A DNA stretch of 64,000 nucleotides from Chrysoporthe austroafricana (GCA_001051155.2 JYIP02000006.1:1488001-1552000); one strand, 5' to 3'. Positions 43,627 to 55,047 are shown, numbered from the stretch's first letter. Program-made: numbers and translations. Notes: a model not told the origin generated them from the letters alone.

Positions 43627-45963
43627 TCACGAATCATCAAAAGCACCCTCTTTCCAATTCCCGTGTCCCGCGCCTCCTGCCCCAGCAACACCTCTTCCAC
43701 CACCGGCCGCCGCAGCTGCGGCAGCAGCAGACTGACCAAAGTTCGTGGCATGCTTGTCCGCATCTGAACTGCCCATATAGTAGAGCGAGAAGAATACTAG
43801 TAGATGCAGCGCAACGCAGTACGCGGCGAACAGGTTCCTGCTCGTGCGGGTCGCCAGCACCGTCCGCGTGATGGTATATACCACGCGCTCGGGAAAACTC
43901 ATGCGCTTGTACGCGCGCGCGGACTCCCTGCCTCTAAAGGCCGCGAACGGGCTGATGTTTGACTCGTACGCCGAACGGTATCGGTCCATACCTCCATCTC
44001 CTCCGCCGCCGCCGCCGATGGCAACCGTCGACGGGTTGGGGTTGTCCGCGTATGAGGACGAGGACGTCACCGCACCAGCGGCGTGGCTGCTGCGGTTGTA
44101 GGTGGAGACGTACCGGGTCTTCTCGTAGAGATTGAGGTTGTCTTTCTGCAGGGCGGCGATTTCTTGCCGCAGCTGGGAGACGGTCCGGTGCGCGCCGGAC
44201 AGCTCTTGCTCCAGCTGGGCGTTGCGCTTCTTAAAGCGGTCTCGCTGCGCGGTGATCATGGGCAGGATGCCCGAACCGCCGCCCATCGGTTCGCCGCCCA
44301 GTGCGTCTCTTGGATTGAAGCCGCTTATTATTGAGGAAGTAGGCGATGTGCGACCTCCACCCCGCCTTCCACCTGCAACAGACGGCGCGTAGCGGCTGAC
44401 ATAAGTGCCTGCTACCGATGCGCCTGACGGGAACGCGCTCGCCTGGGATTGCATGTTGGAGAGGTCATTTTCCAACTTCTCGTTCAGATTTTGAGACTTC
44501 TCGAGCTCCATGTTTGTTCGCGAGAGCTCCTCCTGCAGGTCTGATAACCTACTCTGTAGGTCTTGGTGAGATACCCTCAGGATCGTCAGCTCCTCGTTCA
44601 GCTTCTTGTTCCGTGAGAGCAGCAACTGCTCCAGCGTGTCACCCTTCACTTTCATGCCGTTGCCATTCGCCTCCTCCAGGAGGTCCTTCGTCTCGTCGTC
44701 ATCGCCTGTCGAAAATTCGATACTCTTCAGCACCTCCAACTCTGACTTGATATCGTCGTAATCGCTCCACTTCTGTACCTTCGCCTTTACCGCGTCGCGT
44801 TCGTCCTTGAGCAACATCACCTCCCTCTCGAGGCTGCGCAATTTCGTGTCCAAGTCTCGTTTCAGATTTTCCTTTTCTACCCTCGAAGCATCCAGTTTCC
44901 GAATCATTGAAGAGTTCTCAGATCTCATACGCATGTATCCAGGGTCGTCTTCCAGAGACGTGCTCTGCTGGCTCGAGGCCTGCGATTTCGCTTGCGCAAG
45001 CTCAAGCCTGAGCTGCTCGTTTCGGGCCTCGACCTCCGCCAGCCTCATGCTTGTCCTCTCTAGGTCCGAATTGACCATTTCCAGCTCGGCGCTTGTGACA
45101 TGACCCCGAGGCTCGTCCTCTGGGTCCTCTGACTTGCCTAGCCGTTGGTTGACCTCATAGCTCGCTTTTATTTCGTTGAGAAGGCGCTCCTGGTTTTCGA
45201 CCTTGTCCTCCAGTGCTTTCTCCTTGGATGCCCAGTTGTCTTTTTTCTCGTCCAGAACCGCAATCCAGGACGACTCGACCTCCTTGACCTTGCTCTCCAG
45301 GTTCTCCTCGAGTTGTTTCCGAGCCTCCCTCTCGGTTTGTAACCTTGACTCGGTCTCTTCCAGCTGTGACGTCAGCCTGGCCACGGAGCTCTGCAGGCGC
45401 TGGTTCTCCTCGGTGACCTTCGGTAGAGTGTCTTCAGCGACAAGCATAGAGTCGACAGCTGCCTCCAGCAGGGGATATGGGTCCGGCGCCTCAGAGAGGG
45501 ATGTATACGCCTGGAGGAAGGCCGAGTTGATCGATTTGGAGTGGTTTGTCAGGAGGTCGATGAAGGTCTGATATGCTACAGGCGTGTAAGCCCTAGGCCA
45601 AGGACGAGAGCATCATTCGATCCATACCTTTCAACAAGCCCTTGACCTCGGTCAACTTGGTAGCATCGTCGAGCTTCCTGAAGTCTTTGGTCTTCTGGGC
45701 CAGGTCCTTCCTCTGGACGGTTGAATCCCGTTGGTATGCCACTATTTCGGAAGCAGTGTTGTCGAGGTTAGAGACCATAGTGGTCATGTCGATGTCTGGG
45801 TTCAACAGTCCGTCAGCTATGGTCACGAAATACGCAAGGTGCCCGCGCGAGATCACGACATACTCCTCCATGCTGAGATGGCCGCCTGGAACTTGTTGGT
45901 CGTTTCCGGAGCTGACGCAGCTCCGGCCCCAGAAGGAGCTTGGGTCGATGGCGTCTCGGCCAT
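43627..45963 (-). CDS. coy1: CASP/Coy1 Golgi coiled-coil membrane protein
   Basis: Three exons, 45963-45864, 45795-45628 and 45575-43627, with introns of 68 and 52 bp, in phase, give 738 residues. The N-terminal segment (KFQAAISAWRNIDMTTMV, LDNTASEIVAYQRDS) and a central coiled coil of about 450 residues (heptad-rich Leu/Glu/Lys/Arg, with runs such as ELEMVNSDLERTSMRLAEVEARNEQL) are typical of CASP. Near the C-terminus, PERVVYTITRTVLATRTSRNLFAAYCVALHLLVFFSLYYMG is the family signature that includes the single transmembrane anchor. A low-complexity Ala/Gly tail follows. CASP/Coy1 is a tail-anchored golgin of intra-Golgi retrograde transport, working with COG and SNAREs. It is transcribed away from Vps3 across about 530 bp. 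The poly-Ala tract (GQSAAAAAAAAG) is probably a local expansion. Confidence 0.95.
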
Positions 45964-46496
45964 TGCTCCGGTATCAGTGGCTCCAGAAAGGAATGTAGGT
46001 TGCCAGCTTAGCAGTTGAGAATCATGGCAAGCATGGAGGTGGTGGCAGCGCAGCAGCACAGCTTGAGGGGTGATCGTGATCGCAGGAAGAAGATGCGACA
46101 AGGAATGTTGGACGTGTTCTCAAGGGTCAAGGGTCAAGGGTCTGCGCCGCAGTGATAATCTGGGGTTCCAAAGGCTGCCTGCCAGTGACTAAGTCGCAAC
46201 GTGCAGTACGTACCCAGCACTACGCGGACTTACGCGTGCTACGTAACCTCGGCGCCAGGGGTGTTCAGTGCTGTCCCCTGCCGACGGCAGCTCAGCTCTC
46301 TCAGGTACAGTACGTGAGTACATACCAACGTCAACATCCAGCCCACCAGCCCACCAGGCTACCAGGCTTCCAGGCTCCCAGGGGCTTCCGGAAACCCACC
46401 TTCACGACTTGTTTACGGGCCGCAGCACACCACCACCCCCGTCGCCGTCTGCTATAATGTTAATGCGGCATTGGCCATGACATTGCGATCCCAAAA
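45964..46496. promoter_or_regulatory. Shared divergent promoter region of CASP and Vps3
   Basis: These 533 bases separate the start codons of two divergently transcribed endomembrane genes. The sequence has short direct repeats (agggtcaagggtcaagggtc at 46121-46141 and ccaccagcccaccaggctaccaggcttccagg near 46342-46377). No individual factor site can be assigned with confidence. Co-regulation is an inference from geometry only. Confidence 0.45.
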
Positions 46497-49400
46497 ATGG
46501 GAGGATTTGACCCTCACAATCCGGAAGCTGGAGGTGCCAGCTCCGGAGGCGCCAGCTCCGGAGGCGCAACTCTAGGCTCACATGCCACCTCCAGCTTCGG
46601 AGGCGCAACCCCAGGCTCACATGCCGAGACTGGCCCGTTCGTCTTGCGCACGCTGCTTGACGACGTGCCCTTGTCCGAGGATGGCGAGAACGACGACATA
46701 AGGATCAACTGTGTTGACTATCTTGGTGAGGATCTTCCAAGGCTCTCACACTTGTCCAGAGGCTGACTGTTCACTGCAGGCGGCAACCTCTACATTGGCA
46801 CCTCCGCCTCCGAGCTTCTCCATTTCGTCCAGATACCTCCCGACCCTGCCGATAGGAACGGCCAGCCCGTCTTCATACTCGCCTCGAGGCTGCGGCCGGC
46901 CTACGCTGAGAGCTCCGTCGCTGGGGGTGTGAAGCCTGGGGTCCAGCAGATCCTCCTGCTGACCAAGGTGCAGAAGGCATGCATACTATGCAACAATACG
47001 GTCACGTTCTACTCGCTGCCAGAGCTGAGCCCCGTGTTCGGTACGGTCCGGGTTAAGAACTGCTACTGGATCGGAGGCTTGGACCTGAACCTGCTGGGGG
47101 ATGCAGGCGACGGCGACGATGACCAACGTCCCAGTGGGGAGACGATTATGCTGTCTCTTGCCCGGAAGATCCAGGTCGTCCGCGTGGGGGAAGAGGCTAG
47201 GGTCTTCAAGCAGATTGATTTCTCTGGAAGCACCATATCAGTTCGGCGCGACTCGATCGCATGCGTGGCTGACCCGAGGAACTACGCGCTGCTGGACGTC
47301 GACCGGCAGCTGAAGATCCCGCTCATGGCTATCTCCTCTCTGGACGACTCGCAACCGAACATTGGTCAGGCTCAGGACATCGCTGGAAACTCTGACGTCG
47401 GAATTTTGCGAAGTTCTTCTTCGGCGCAACCTCGGCCTTTGAGTGGTGCATATGGTGAAGCTCATGGCCACAATCGTAGTACGAGTCTTGGCGGCTTCAT
47501 GTCCCACGCGGTCCGGAGGCAGGGCAACAATTCCGGAGACGGCGGCCACGACCCGGGCGTTCAGGGCTCAGATTCTCCACATCGGGCGGGAAGTCCGGAC
47601 AAGCAGGGCAGCCAGGACTCTGGCTCTACGGACAAGGCTCTGCCCGGCCCGCCTGACACAGATACTTCTCAGGTCCCCAGACCACCTGTCACCCCGAAGG
47701 CTGTCCCAGTAATGTTGAAACCACACATTGTGTCCCCAACGCCTGATGAGTTTCTACTTGTGACCGGCACTGGACCTCAGGACCCCGGCATCGGCATATT
47801 TGTGAATCTTGATGGTGATCCCACACGACCTACTCTGGAATTTGCTAAATATCCCAAGGAGATAGTTGTCGACGGAGGGATTTCTGATTTATCGTCATCA
47901 AGACCCTCTTTGGAAGAAGAGGAAGAGGGCTACGTCCTGGCATCATTGACTAGACAGTTTGAAGATGGGCTTCATGCCGGTCTCGAAATACAGCGATGGG
48001 ATCTGAACGTTGGTGAAGAAGAGCCACAGAAATTCTGGCTGGAGCCTCCGAAGACATCTAAAACCGCGGAAGACACTAATAATCCTCCCACCCTGGGGAT
48101 CAGATCACTCGTGGGCAGTGAAGAATCGAATCTCCAGGAAGTGGTGGACAAGCTCCGCCAGCAGAAGTTCTCTCCATTTTCAACAGGGCAGGTCGACTCC
48201 TCAGCGATGTCGCTGAGGAGCGTTGACTCTCGGACAGCTCTTTCGCTGGAAAGATTGAACAAAGAAAGAGAGCTCTTTGAAAGAGACGATGACGAATCTC
48301 CATTGCCAGAGGGTTGGGAGGCGATGAGAAACGAGGAAGAGGAAGAATTCGCAAGGAGGCTCGCCAAAACCACCTCACGGCTCGCGGTCTGGTCTGGCAA
48401 CCGCCTGTGGTGGGCAGTACGGAATCCGCTGCTCTTACAACTGGACGCAAGCATCGCATCGACCGCCATGGAAGAACACCCACCGCCTCATACAATGGAA
48501 GAGCGCCGCCAACTTTTCTCTATCCTAGCGACCATTAGGGGCCGCGACGCGAAGACCGAGCTGGAGTTCATGACATTCAATTACATAAAACAGAGAGCAA
48601 GTGTGCTCCTCTTCACGAGCTTCCTCCACTTGAAAGACACTGCATATGCGCCGGAGCTCAAGGCCATGGAAGAGGTGCTGTTGGACTCGAACCTCGATCC
48701 AAGAGTTATTCTCGGCCTCGTTCCAGGCCTACGGAACGAGATTATCGAGCCTAAGAAAGGTATATGGGTATCTGGAGGCGTCAAAAGGACTGTTGAAAGA
48801 TATATGGCATCAGAAAAGTTTGGCCAGATCGGGCACAATGTCACTGACCTGCCGGAGTCGACCTTGCTATTTGTCAAATCATACCTGTGGTCGGCCAGGA
48901 GGAAGAAGGGTCTAGCCAGTACCGGCACCGAGGGCGAGATCTTTAGGACCGTCGACGCTGCCTTGATGGTCGTCCTTCTGGAGCTTGACAAGGACTCAGC
49001 ACCAGGTCTGGGAAAGAGTGGCAGCATCCGCTCAGAGCTATATGAGCTCGTTGACAAGGGTGTTGACTGCTTTGACCGAGCAGTAGATCTGCTTGAGTCT
49101 TACCACCGGCTCTTTATCCTGAGTCGGCTATACCAGAACCGCAAGATGGTGTCTGACGTCCTATACACATGGAGGCGAATTATCGAGGGCGAACAAGACA
49201 AGGGCGGCGAACTTAAGGACGGGGAATTGCGTGTCCGCGAGTACCTGTCGAAGATCAGCAGCCAATCAATCGTCCAAGAGTACGGCCTTTGGCTCGCGAA
49301 CCGCAATCCGAAGCTCGGCGTACAAGTTTTCGCAGACGACAAAGGCCGTGCGCCAAAATTCGAGCCGGCACAGGTGGTTGCGCTTCTTCGGGAAGAAGCT

Positions 49401-50243
49401 CCTGATGCCGTGAAATACTACCTCGAGCATCTCGTCTTCGGCAATGGAAACACAGCCTACGTCAACGAGCTCATTACATACTATCTTGACATTGTCATCA
49501 ATCACCTCAAGTCATCTGCCTCCGCAAGGGAGACTATGGCAAGCACGTATGAGGCTTACAGGGCACTGAGACCGCCCAAACCAACCTACAGGCAATTCCT
49601 CAACGAGAACGCCCCGCCCGAGGATGAAGTCTGGCAAAGTCGACTGCGACTTCTACAGCTTCTCGGCGAGACGCACGAGTACGACTTCAAGGCCATCCGA
49701 GCGCGCATCTCTGAGGCCCTGCCCGCCGCCCAAGCAGAGGAACAGCTCCTTGTTCCGGAGGCCATCATCCTCGACGGGCGCGAACGCCGACATGAATCAG
49801 CCTTGCGTCTTCTCGTCCACCGCCTGGGCGACTACGACACCGCAGTGTCATACTGCCTCCGCGGCGGCGCGAGCATCTACACGCCGCATCCAGGCAGACG
49901 GGCATCTGTGCCAACCGAAGAGACGCAGGCGGGTCTCTTCCGGGCCCTTCTCCGCGAATTTCTCGCGATCGAGGATGTCAGCGACCGCGTCGAGCAGACT
50001 GGCGCCTTGCTAGAACGATTTGGCGGATGGTTCGATGTCATGGAGGTGCTGGAACAGATACCCGACGGGTGGTCCGTCGACGTTATCGCTGGTTTCCTGG
50101 TCACCTCGCTTAGGCGGCTGGTGTCTGAACGGCACGAGACTGACGTCGCGAGCCGACTGAGCTCAGCAGAGAACCTGCGGGTGAATTGGGACCTGGTGGT
50201 GAAGATTGAGGAGAAAGGGCCAACGGTTGAGACCGGAAGCTGA
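46497..50243 (+). CDS. vps3: Vps3/TGFBRAP1-like CORVET tethering subunit
   Basis: Two exons, 46497-46725 and 46780-50243, with a 54 bp intron (GTGAGG...GCAG), give about 1230 residues. The N-terminal part (FVLRTLLDDVPLSEDGE, INCVDYLGGNLYIGTSASELLHFVQIPPD, NNTVTFYSLPELSPVFG, VKNCYWIGGLDLN) forms the CNH/beta-propeller domain. The middle is interrupted by a long Ser/Pro/Asp-rich insertion. The C-terminal half has helical Vps39_1/Vps39_2-type segments (LDSNLDPRVILGLVPGLRNEI, GVDCFDRAVDLLESYHRLFILSRLYQNRKM, HESALRLLVHRLGDYDTAVSYCLRGG). Vps3 is a CORVET subunit that binds Rab5-type GTPases and tethers early endosomes. The HOPS paralog Vps39/Vam6 is the alternative, but the N-terminus fits the Vps3/TGFBRAP1 branch better. 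Exon 1 also has a small GGASSGGASSGGA repeat. Confidence 0.88.
46527..46570 (+). repeat. Short in-frame repeat in Vps3 exon 1
   Basis: Units of gccagctccggag(g) are repeated with slight variation, and a related segment ending in ctcacatgccacctcc/ctcacatgccgag recurs about 40-60 bases later. Together they encode GGASSGGASSGGATLGSHAT and GGATPGSHAE. The segment is disordered and lies before the propeller. Confidence 0.7.
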
Positions 50244-50540
50244 GAACCTAGGTGATGACGATGTCTTCTGCTAGATGTCCGCTATGAAAGTCAACTGATC
50301 CTGCGGCTCGTGGTGGGCTGTTCAACCTAAGCACTGTTACTTCGAGCGCCCTGCAGCCTCCACATACAATGAACCTGTGACAACCCTAGCGTGCGCGAGC
50401 GAAGCCAATTTAGCCATACCATGCTTTTCTTTTGATGCTGCGCCTTGTCCCACATCTTTCACCTGCTCAACATCCACACCGTGGGAGTGTCCGACCCCGG
50501 GCAGACGCGAAGAACCCGCGCGCCGTAAGCCGAACTAGCG
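50244..50540. other. Short intergenic region
   Basis: About 300 bases between Vps3 and the first of the paralogous membrane genes, all on the plus strand. It should hold the Vps3 3' UTR and the promoter of the next gene. No distinctive element is seen. Confidence 0.45.
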
Positions 50541-51344
50541 ATGGCCGCCGCGGCGCAGAACACAACGACATGCCCGTGCCCGGCGTGCGACTGCTCCGAC
50601 AGCCCCCTCTCCATCACGGGCAACGTGATCAGCATCCTCACCTTCGCCCTCGCGCTCTGGGTCTCCGCCGCCTACTACTACCGCTCGTTCCGCGACTTCG
50701 CGCAGGAGCTCGCCGAGATGCAGCACCGCGTGCAGGTCGCCTTCGAGGAGGCGCAGGGCCTGCGGCGGCGCTTCATGCAGAGCCGCGACCTGCACCACAG
50801 GGCCCAGCAGGCGGCGGCGGTACCCGTGCCCGACGGACGAGGAGGCGCAGACGACGGCGGGGGCGCCGCGTACGCGGGCGCCGCCCAGAGCCCGCGCCTC
50901 ATGGAGGAGGCCTGGGACCGCGCCGAGAAGGCGATGCTGAAGGCGGCCCGGTTCGTGAGCAAGCGCCTCGTCGAGCCGGACGACGTGCTCGGCGTGCTGC
51001 GGAGCCGGGCGGCGTACGCGGTGCAGAGGGAGAGGGCGGCCGAGACGGTCGGGAAGCTGGAGAGGGCGCTGGAGGGCGTGAGGGCCCTCGTGGAGGATGC
51101 TTCTGGGCGGTGTGTCCCACCCCTTCCGTGCCGGTGGTTTTTTTTCTTCCCCTCCCCTTTGCGTGTGCTGGCTGGTCTTTCGGCTGACGGTGATACGCAC
51201 CCCCGGGTGAAAAGGGTCCCGACCCCGTTGGAGTTCAGGATCATGAACCTTGAGGCGGACGTCGCGGCGCTGAGGAGGGTGAATGATGACTTGGTTGAGC
51301 TTACGAAGAGGATCCTACAGGGGCAGAGCGATGATCGCAGTTAG
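50541..51344 (+). CDS. Small single-pass membrane protein with coiled coil, tandem paralog 1
   Basis: Two exons, 50541-51109 and 51215-51344, give 232 residues. The intron (GTGTGT...AAAAG, 105 bp) is a multiple of three and has no stop, so an unspliced 267-residue form is also possible. The protein begins with a Cys-rich segment (TTTCPCPACDCSDSPLSITGN), then a single hydrophobic helix (VISILTFALALWVSAAYYY, about 29-48), then a long charged helical region (FAQELAEMQHRVQVAFEEAQG, KLERALEGVRALVEDA, EADVAALRRVNDDLVELTKR) that probably forms a coiled coil. It is about 25-35% identical by eye to the gene at 51931, with the same phase-2 intron position. I do not recognise a family, but the DSPL..TGN..(S/G)ILTF motif recurs in both copies. 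A role at an internal or plasma membrane is inference. Confidence 0.65.
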   Translation: MAAAAQNTTTCPCPACDCSDSPLSITGNVISILTFALALWVSAAYYYRSFRDFAQELAEMQHRVQVAFEEAQGLRRRFMQSRDLHHRAQQAAAVPVPDGRGGADDGGGAAYAGAAQSPRLMEEAWDRAEKAMLKAARFVSKRLVEPDDVLGVLRSRAAYAVQRERAAETVGKLERALEGVRALVEDASGRCVPPLPCRWFFFFPSPLRVLAGLSADGDTHPRVKRVPTPLEFRIMNLEADVAALRRVNDDLVELTKRILQGQSDDRS

Positions 51345-51930
51345 GGGTCCTTTGATGCGAAAAAGTCTCTCTTGCATAACCGTTCTAACACGTCTTTTGT
51401 ACAAATAAATATTCGGAGCCTATGTTGTGAGATATCGAAGACGACGACAGGGAGTCCTCTGCTGCCGATAGTCTAATCAAGTGCACTGCAGCCCAGACCA
51501 CCGTGCCACACCTCCAGATTTGCATTCGCAAGAGCAAGTCACTTATGGACTATAGCGTGGACGACTAAAGCATCTCTCGCCGTCTATCATTGCGGAGGTA
51601 AGGAGTATAGGTGAGGATCCAACCCAAGCCGAATACGTGGTCAAGATCGCATGCTGGTTCTGCGAGGCCTGCATTCTGCTTATGGGTCCTCTGGAAGCGT
51701 GCATAGTCGTCCCTGTAAGCAAGCAGCTGAGCCGTATCGCTCGTTTCGACCTTGTCCGAGTATTGAGCGAGTTCGGTCCGAGGGTAACCCCCCCCCCCCA
51801 AAAGGACGCTCCCAGAGTTGAAAAAGAAACAGAAACAGCTCCCCATAATGAATATAAGGGTCGTCCGTCTCTCCGGGGCTTCCTCTCGTGCTCGCCACCA
51901 TCCGGGCCAACCCCGAGACACACAACAATT
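51345..51930. other. Spacer between tandem paralogs
   Basis: About 590 bases between two plus-strand paralogs, enough for a 3' UTR (with an aataaat motif near 51403) and a separate promoter. A run of nine to ten C lies at 51789-51798, just upstream of the second gene. No gene is seen. Confidence 0.45.
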
Positions 51931-52682
51931 ATGGCCAGCACGACAGACACCACGGCATGCGAGTGCCACTACAAGGACTCGCCGCTCACCACGACGGGCA
52001 ACATTATCGGGATCCTCACCTTCGGCTTCGCCGTCTGGGCGTCGGTGGTGTACGTGCTCAGCCTGCCCCTCGAGATCTACGACCGGGACCAGCGGTACAC
52101 CATCGTCTCGGAGGGCGTCGCGGAGCTGGGGCTGCGCCTCGGCGCGGTCGCGGGCGGGGACGACGCGGACACGGACGGGGCGGACGGCCGCGTCGCGCTG
52201 GCGCTGGCCGACGCCCGGAAGAAGCTCGGCGACGCGAGCTGGTTCGTGGAGCGGCTCGGCGGCGGGTGGGCGCGGCGCGGGTCGCGGACGACGCTCCGCG
52301 CCCTCCTGTTCTACGTGTTCTGGCGGCGCGGCATCTTCGTGGCCATCGAGGACATGGAGCGGGCGCACGAGAAGCTGAAGGGCGTCGCCTCGGAGGTCTT
52401 CGCGCGGTGAGTCCGGTCCTGAAAGCTCGGTCGGTCGGGGCCCCGGTGGCGTGTGTGCGTGTGGTGGTTCTTCCTGCTGACTGGCGTGGGCGGATGAGGG
52501 CCCCGGTTCAGGAGAAGTCTGCGGTCGATGAGTTGAGGATGGAGATTGGGCGGCTGAGGGCGGTGAACCAGGAGATGTGTGCCGTGCTACAGCAAGCCCT
52601 GTCGGCCGTTCATCAGCCAACAGGCCAAGGACAGTCCCCAAATTCCCTGGGCACAGGGGCAGCGGGTCGAAAGCAAACCTGA
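51931..52682 (+). CDS. Small single-pass membrane protein, tandem paralog 2
   Basis: Two exons, 51931-52406 and 52499-52682, with a 92 bp intron (GTGAGT...ATGAG), give 219 residues. The acceptor ends in GAG, which is unusual but is the only one nearby that continues the frame into R-A-P-V-Q-E-K-S-A. The N-terminus repeats the layout of the gene at 50541: Cys residues (CECHYKDSPLTTTGN), a hydrophobic helix (IIGILTFGFAVWASVVYVLS), then a charged helical region (RVALALADARKKLGDASWFVERLG, IEDMERAHEKLKGVASEVFAR). Exon 2 (VDELRMEIGRLRAVNQEM) matches the exon 2 of paralog 1 (EFRIMNLEADVAALRRVNDDL). The tail is polar and Gly-rich. This is an unrecognised family and function is not inferred. The pair probably arose by tandem gene duplication followed by strong divergence. 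Confidence 0.65.
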
Positions 52683-53378
52683 AGACGGACAGGTCAGTCT
52701 GGGAGACCGCCTACTAGAATCGCAAGCGCGACGATGTTGTGACTCTTGAGGGATGGCAGGGCAATAAATCTCATCCCACCGGTGCGAAAACATCCATGAT
52801 CGCGCGATGATCCTCGATGGTTGAGCCTGTATTCTCGTCTAGCTGGTCGAAATAACTCAACGTTAAGTCCTCGGGGACGAAAAGTACTACGGCTATATGT
52901 ACTGTATATCAATAACAGTATGGATTGAGTACCTAAGTGATATAAAGATCTTACCACATAGGTCTCCGTGGCCTATTCACACAGAGGCTACCCAAGCACT
53001 GATGTGGACGCACCGTGAGATCGAGAATTAATGGCGAGGAAGCTCTCATCTCGGCCCATGTTCAGGAAGCTCGGAGGAGAGGGCCAAATCACCATTATTG
53101 TTCAACCCGACAGAGTTGAGCGCAGTCAGGGGGGACGCGCAGGCCCCGCCTAGAAGGAGGTCCTCCACAGCGTGCATCCTGATACAGCCATTCAGGCCCG
53201 AGAAGCGCTACGCTCCTGTGGTGCGTTTCCGTTTGCGGTCCCCCCTCTGCCTCTATCGCCACGAGGTGGGGGATAGCTCAACGTGAGGCTGGCAGGAGTG
53301 CGAGAGGGAGACGACGGCGTGTGAATGGGATGAGGCACTCAGAGGACATCATACAAGCCCATCCAACCGTGCGAAAGC
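52683..53378. other. Convergent intergenic region
   Basis: About 700 bases between the 3' ends of paralog 2 (plus) and the methyltransferase (minus). The middle is AT-rich (about 52840-52960, with tatatgtactgtatat near 52893-52908). No gene is seen. Confidence 0.5.
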
Positions 53379-54432
53379 TCACTCCTCCTCGCCGTCCGCG
53401 CCCTCACCTACATCCACCCCTCCACCACCACCGTCCCGCCGCCGCCTTAGCACCGCGAAAGCAAGCCACCGCTTCCGCTCCCCGGGGTCCTCGACGCCGC
53501 GGTCCCACGCCCACGGGCGCTCGGCGCCGTCGCAGTCGCGCTCCCAGATGCGCTCGACCTCGAGCCCGGCGCGGGCCAGCGCGGCGGCGGCGAAGAACCG
53601 GCGCATGGCCGGGCGGCCCGAGTGGAACCCGGCGACGCACCAGAAGCGCGCCGAGGGCCCGGGCGCCAGGAACCACGCGGCCGAGGCCAGCAGGGCGTCG
53701 TGCTGCCACGGCATCCACAGGCAGTCGCAGGCGAGCACGCGGTCGAAGGCGCCGCGGCCGGCGGCGGCGAGGGGGGTGGTGAGGTCGCCCCAGGCGTGGC
53801 CGTCGATTTCGGCGGTGGTGAACGGGGCGCCGGGCGGGAAGTGCTCGGGCCGCAGGTTGCGCGCTGCGTTCTCGCGCAGGTTGGCGAGGACGGCCGGCGC
53901 CGGGTAGTCGGTGACGGCGACACGGCGGGCGCCGTGCAGGGCGGCCAGGAGGGAGGGGAGGGCGGTGCCGGCGCCGAGCTCGATGGTGGCGAGGCCGGTG
54001 ATGTCGAAGTCGGCGAGCGGGGGGCCGAGGGCGGTCTTCAGGGCGGGGTTTGGCGGCGGTGATGATGATGATGATGATGATGATGCGGCCTGGGCGGCGA
54101 GCGTGCCGGCCTCGACGAACTCGGCGAGCAGGAGGGAGGCGTTCCAGAGGTAGTGGCTGAAGAGCTGGCGGTCCTCGTCGCCGTCGGGGTCCGCGAGGGT
54201 GATGTGGAGCGGCCGGGGGAGGTGCGGCGACGTGTAGAGCAGGCCGTGGTCGGCGTCGCCATCTAGGACACGGTGTCAGCGGGCGGGCGCCGCCGTGCAG
54301 GTGTCTCCAGCGAGCTAACTTACGCAGGTTCAGGGTGTCGTCCTCGAAGACGACGCCGAGCGCGTCCCCGAAGAAGTCCTCCGGGTCCTCGGCCGGGCCG
54401 CCGGCCGGCGTCAACCGCAGGGCCAGCGACAT
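53379..54432 (-). CDS. efm7: Efm7/NNMT-family S-adenosylmethionine methyltransferase
   Basis: Two exons, 54432-54324 and 54262-53379, with a 61 bp intron (GTAAGT...CCTAG), give 330 residues. The opening (LTPAGGPAEDPEDFFGDALGVVF) and the segment HGDADHGLLYTSPHLPRPLHITLADP are typical of fungal nicotinamide N-methyltransferase-like proteins. Motif I is IELGAGTALPSLLAAL, followed by VAVTDYPAPAVL, and the family motif DCLWMPWQHDALLAS appears near residue 225. Yeast Efm7 (formerly Nnt1) of this family methylates the N-terminus and Lys2 of translation elongation factor 1-alpha, so this is the likely substrate; the older NNMT label is less certain. A (GAT)n tract in the DNA encodes a poly-Ser run in a loop before the SAM motif, and the C-terminus is Gly/Asp-rich. 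Confidence 0.88.
54058..54084. repeat. (GAT)n microsatellite in coding sequence
   Basis: About eight consecutive gat triplets on the plus strand are read on the minus strand as Ser codons in the Efm7-like protein. They lie in a loop between the cap region and the SAM-binding motif, so length change may be tolerated. Confidence 0.85.
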
Positions 54433-54816
54433 GAGAGACGGGCGCTACAGAGCCAGCCCCCCTTCGCCCCGAGGCCTATTCCCAAAACACACACCGACCG
54501 CCTGGTCCTGTCCTGCTGCGCCCGCCTTGTTCCTATTCGGGATGCAGGAGACGACGTCACAGGGAGGGAGGGCGGAGAACAGAACAGCACTCCAAGAAAA
54601 GAAAAGAAAAAGAAAAAAAAAGAAGCCAGAGACGCAAGCCTCCGGTGCGGGCCCACGTGGGCTCGACGCACGCACTCCGCCTCGCTGCTGGTGGCCTGTC
54701 TTGTTCTGTCGTATGCACGTCAGCACAGCCCCCCCATCCGCGGCGGGAAGGGTAAAAAAAAAAAAAAAAAAAAAAAAGGGCCCCTTGGGAACATGGGGTG
54801 ACCCCCCCCCCACCCC

Positions 54817-54914
54817 CTATTTTGGGGAAAAAACCACCCCCTTCTAGGATAGCTAGCCGCCGCGCGTGTATGTAGGTTGGCTGGCTGGTTATGTTAGTTT
54901 AGGTTAGGTTATGC
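54817..54914. repeat. Direct repeat copy A (98 bp)
   Basis: This matches 55048-55145 along its full length with a few substitutions. Both contain ctaggatagctagccgccgc and end in aggttaggttatgc. Both copies follow a poly(A) tract and a C-rich run. The base immediately after this copy is an N. Confidence 0.9.
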
Positions 54915-55047
54915 NCTGGGGTCGGCCACTCATTGTCCTTAGAGAGGAGCTGCACACCGCCCCCCCCACCCCGGGGGGAAAGGAAAAAAAAAAAAAAAAA
55001 AAAAAAAATGCTACTATAGGTACCTGCGGTGAACCCTCCCCTCCCCG

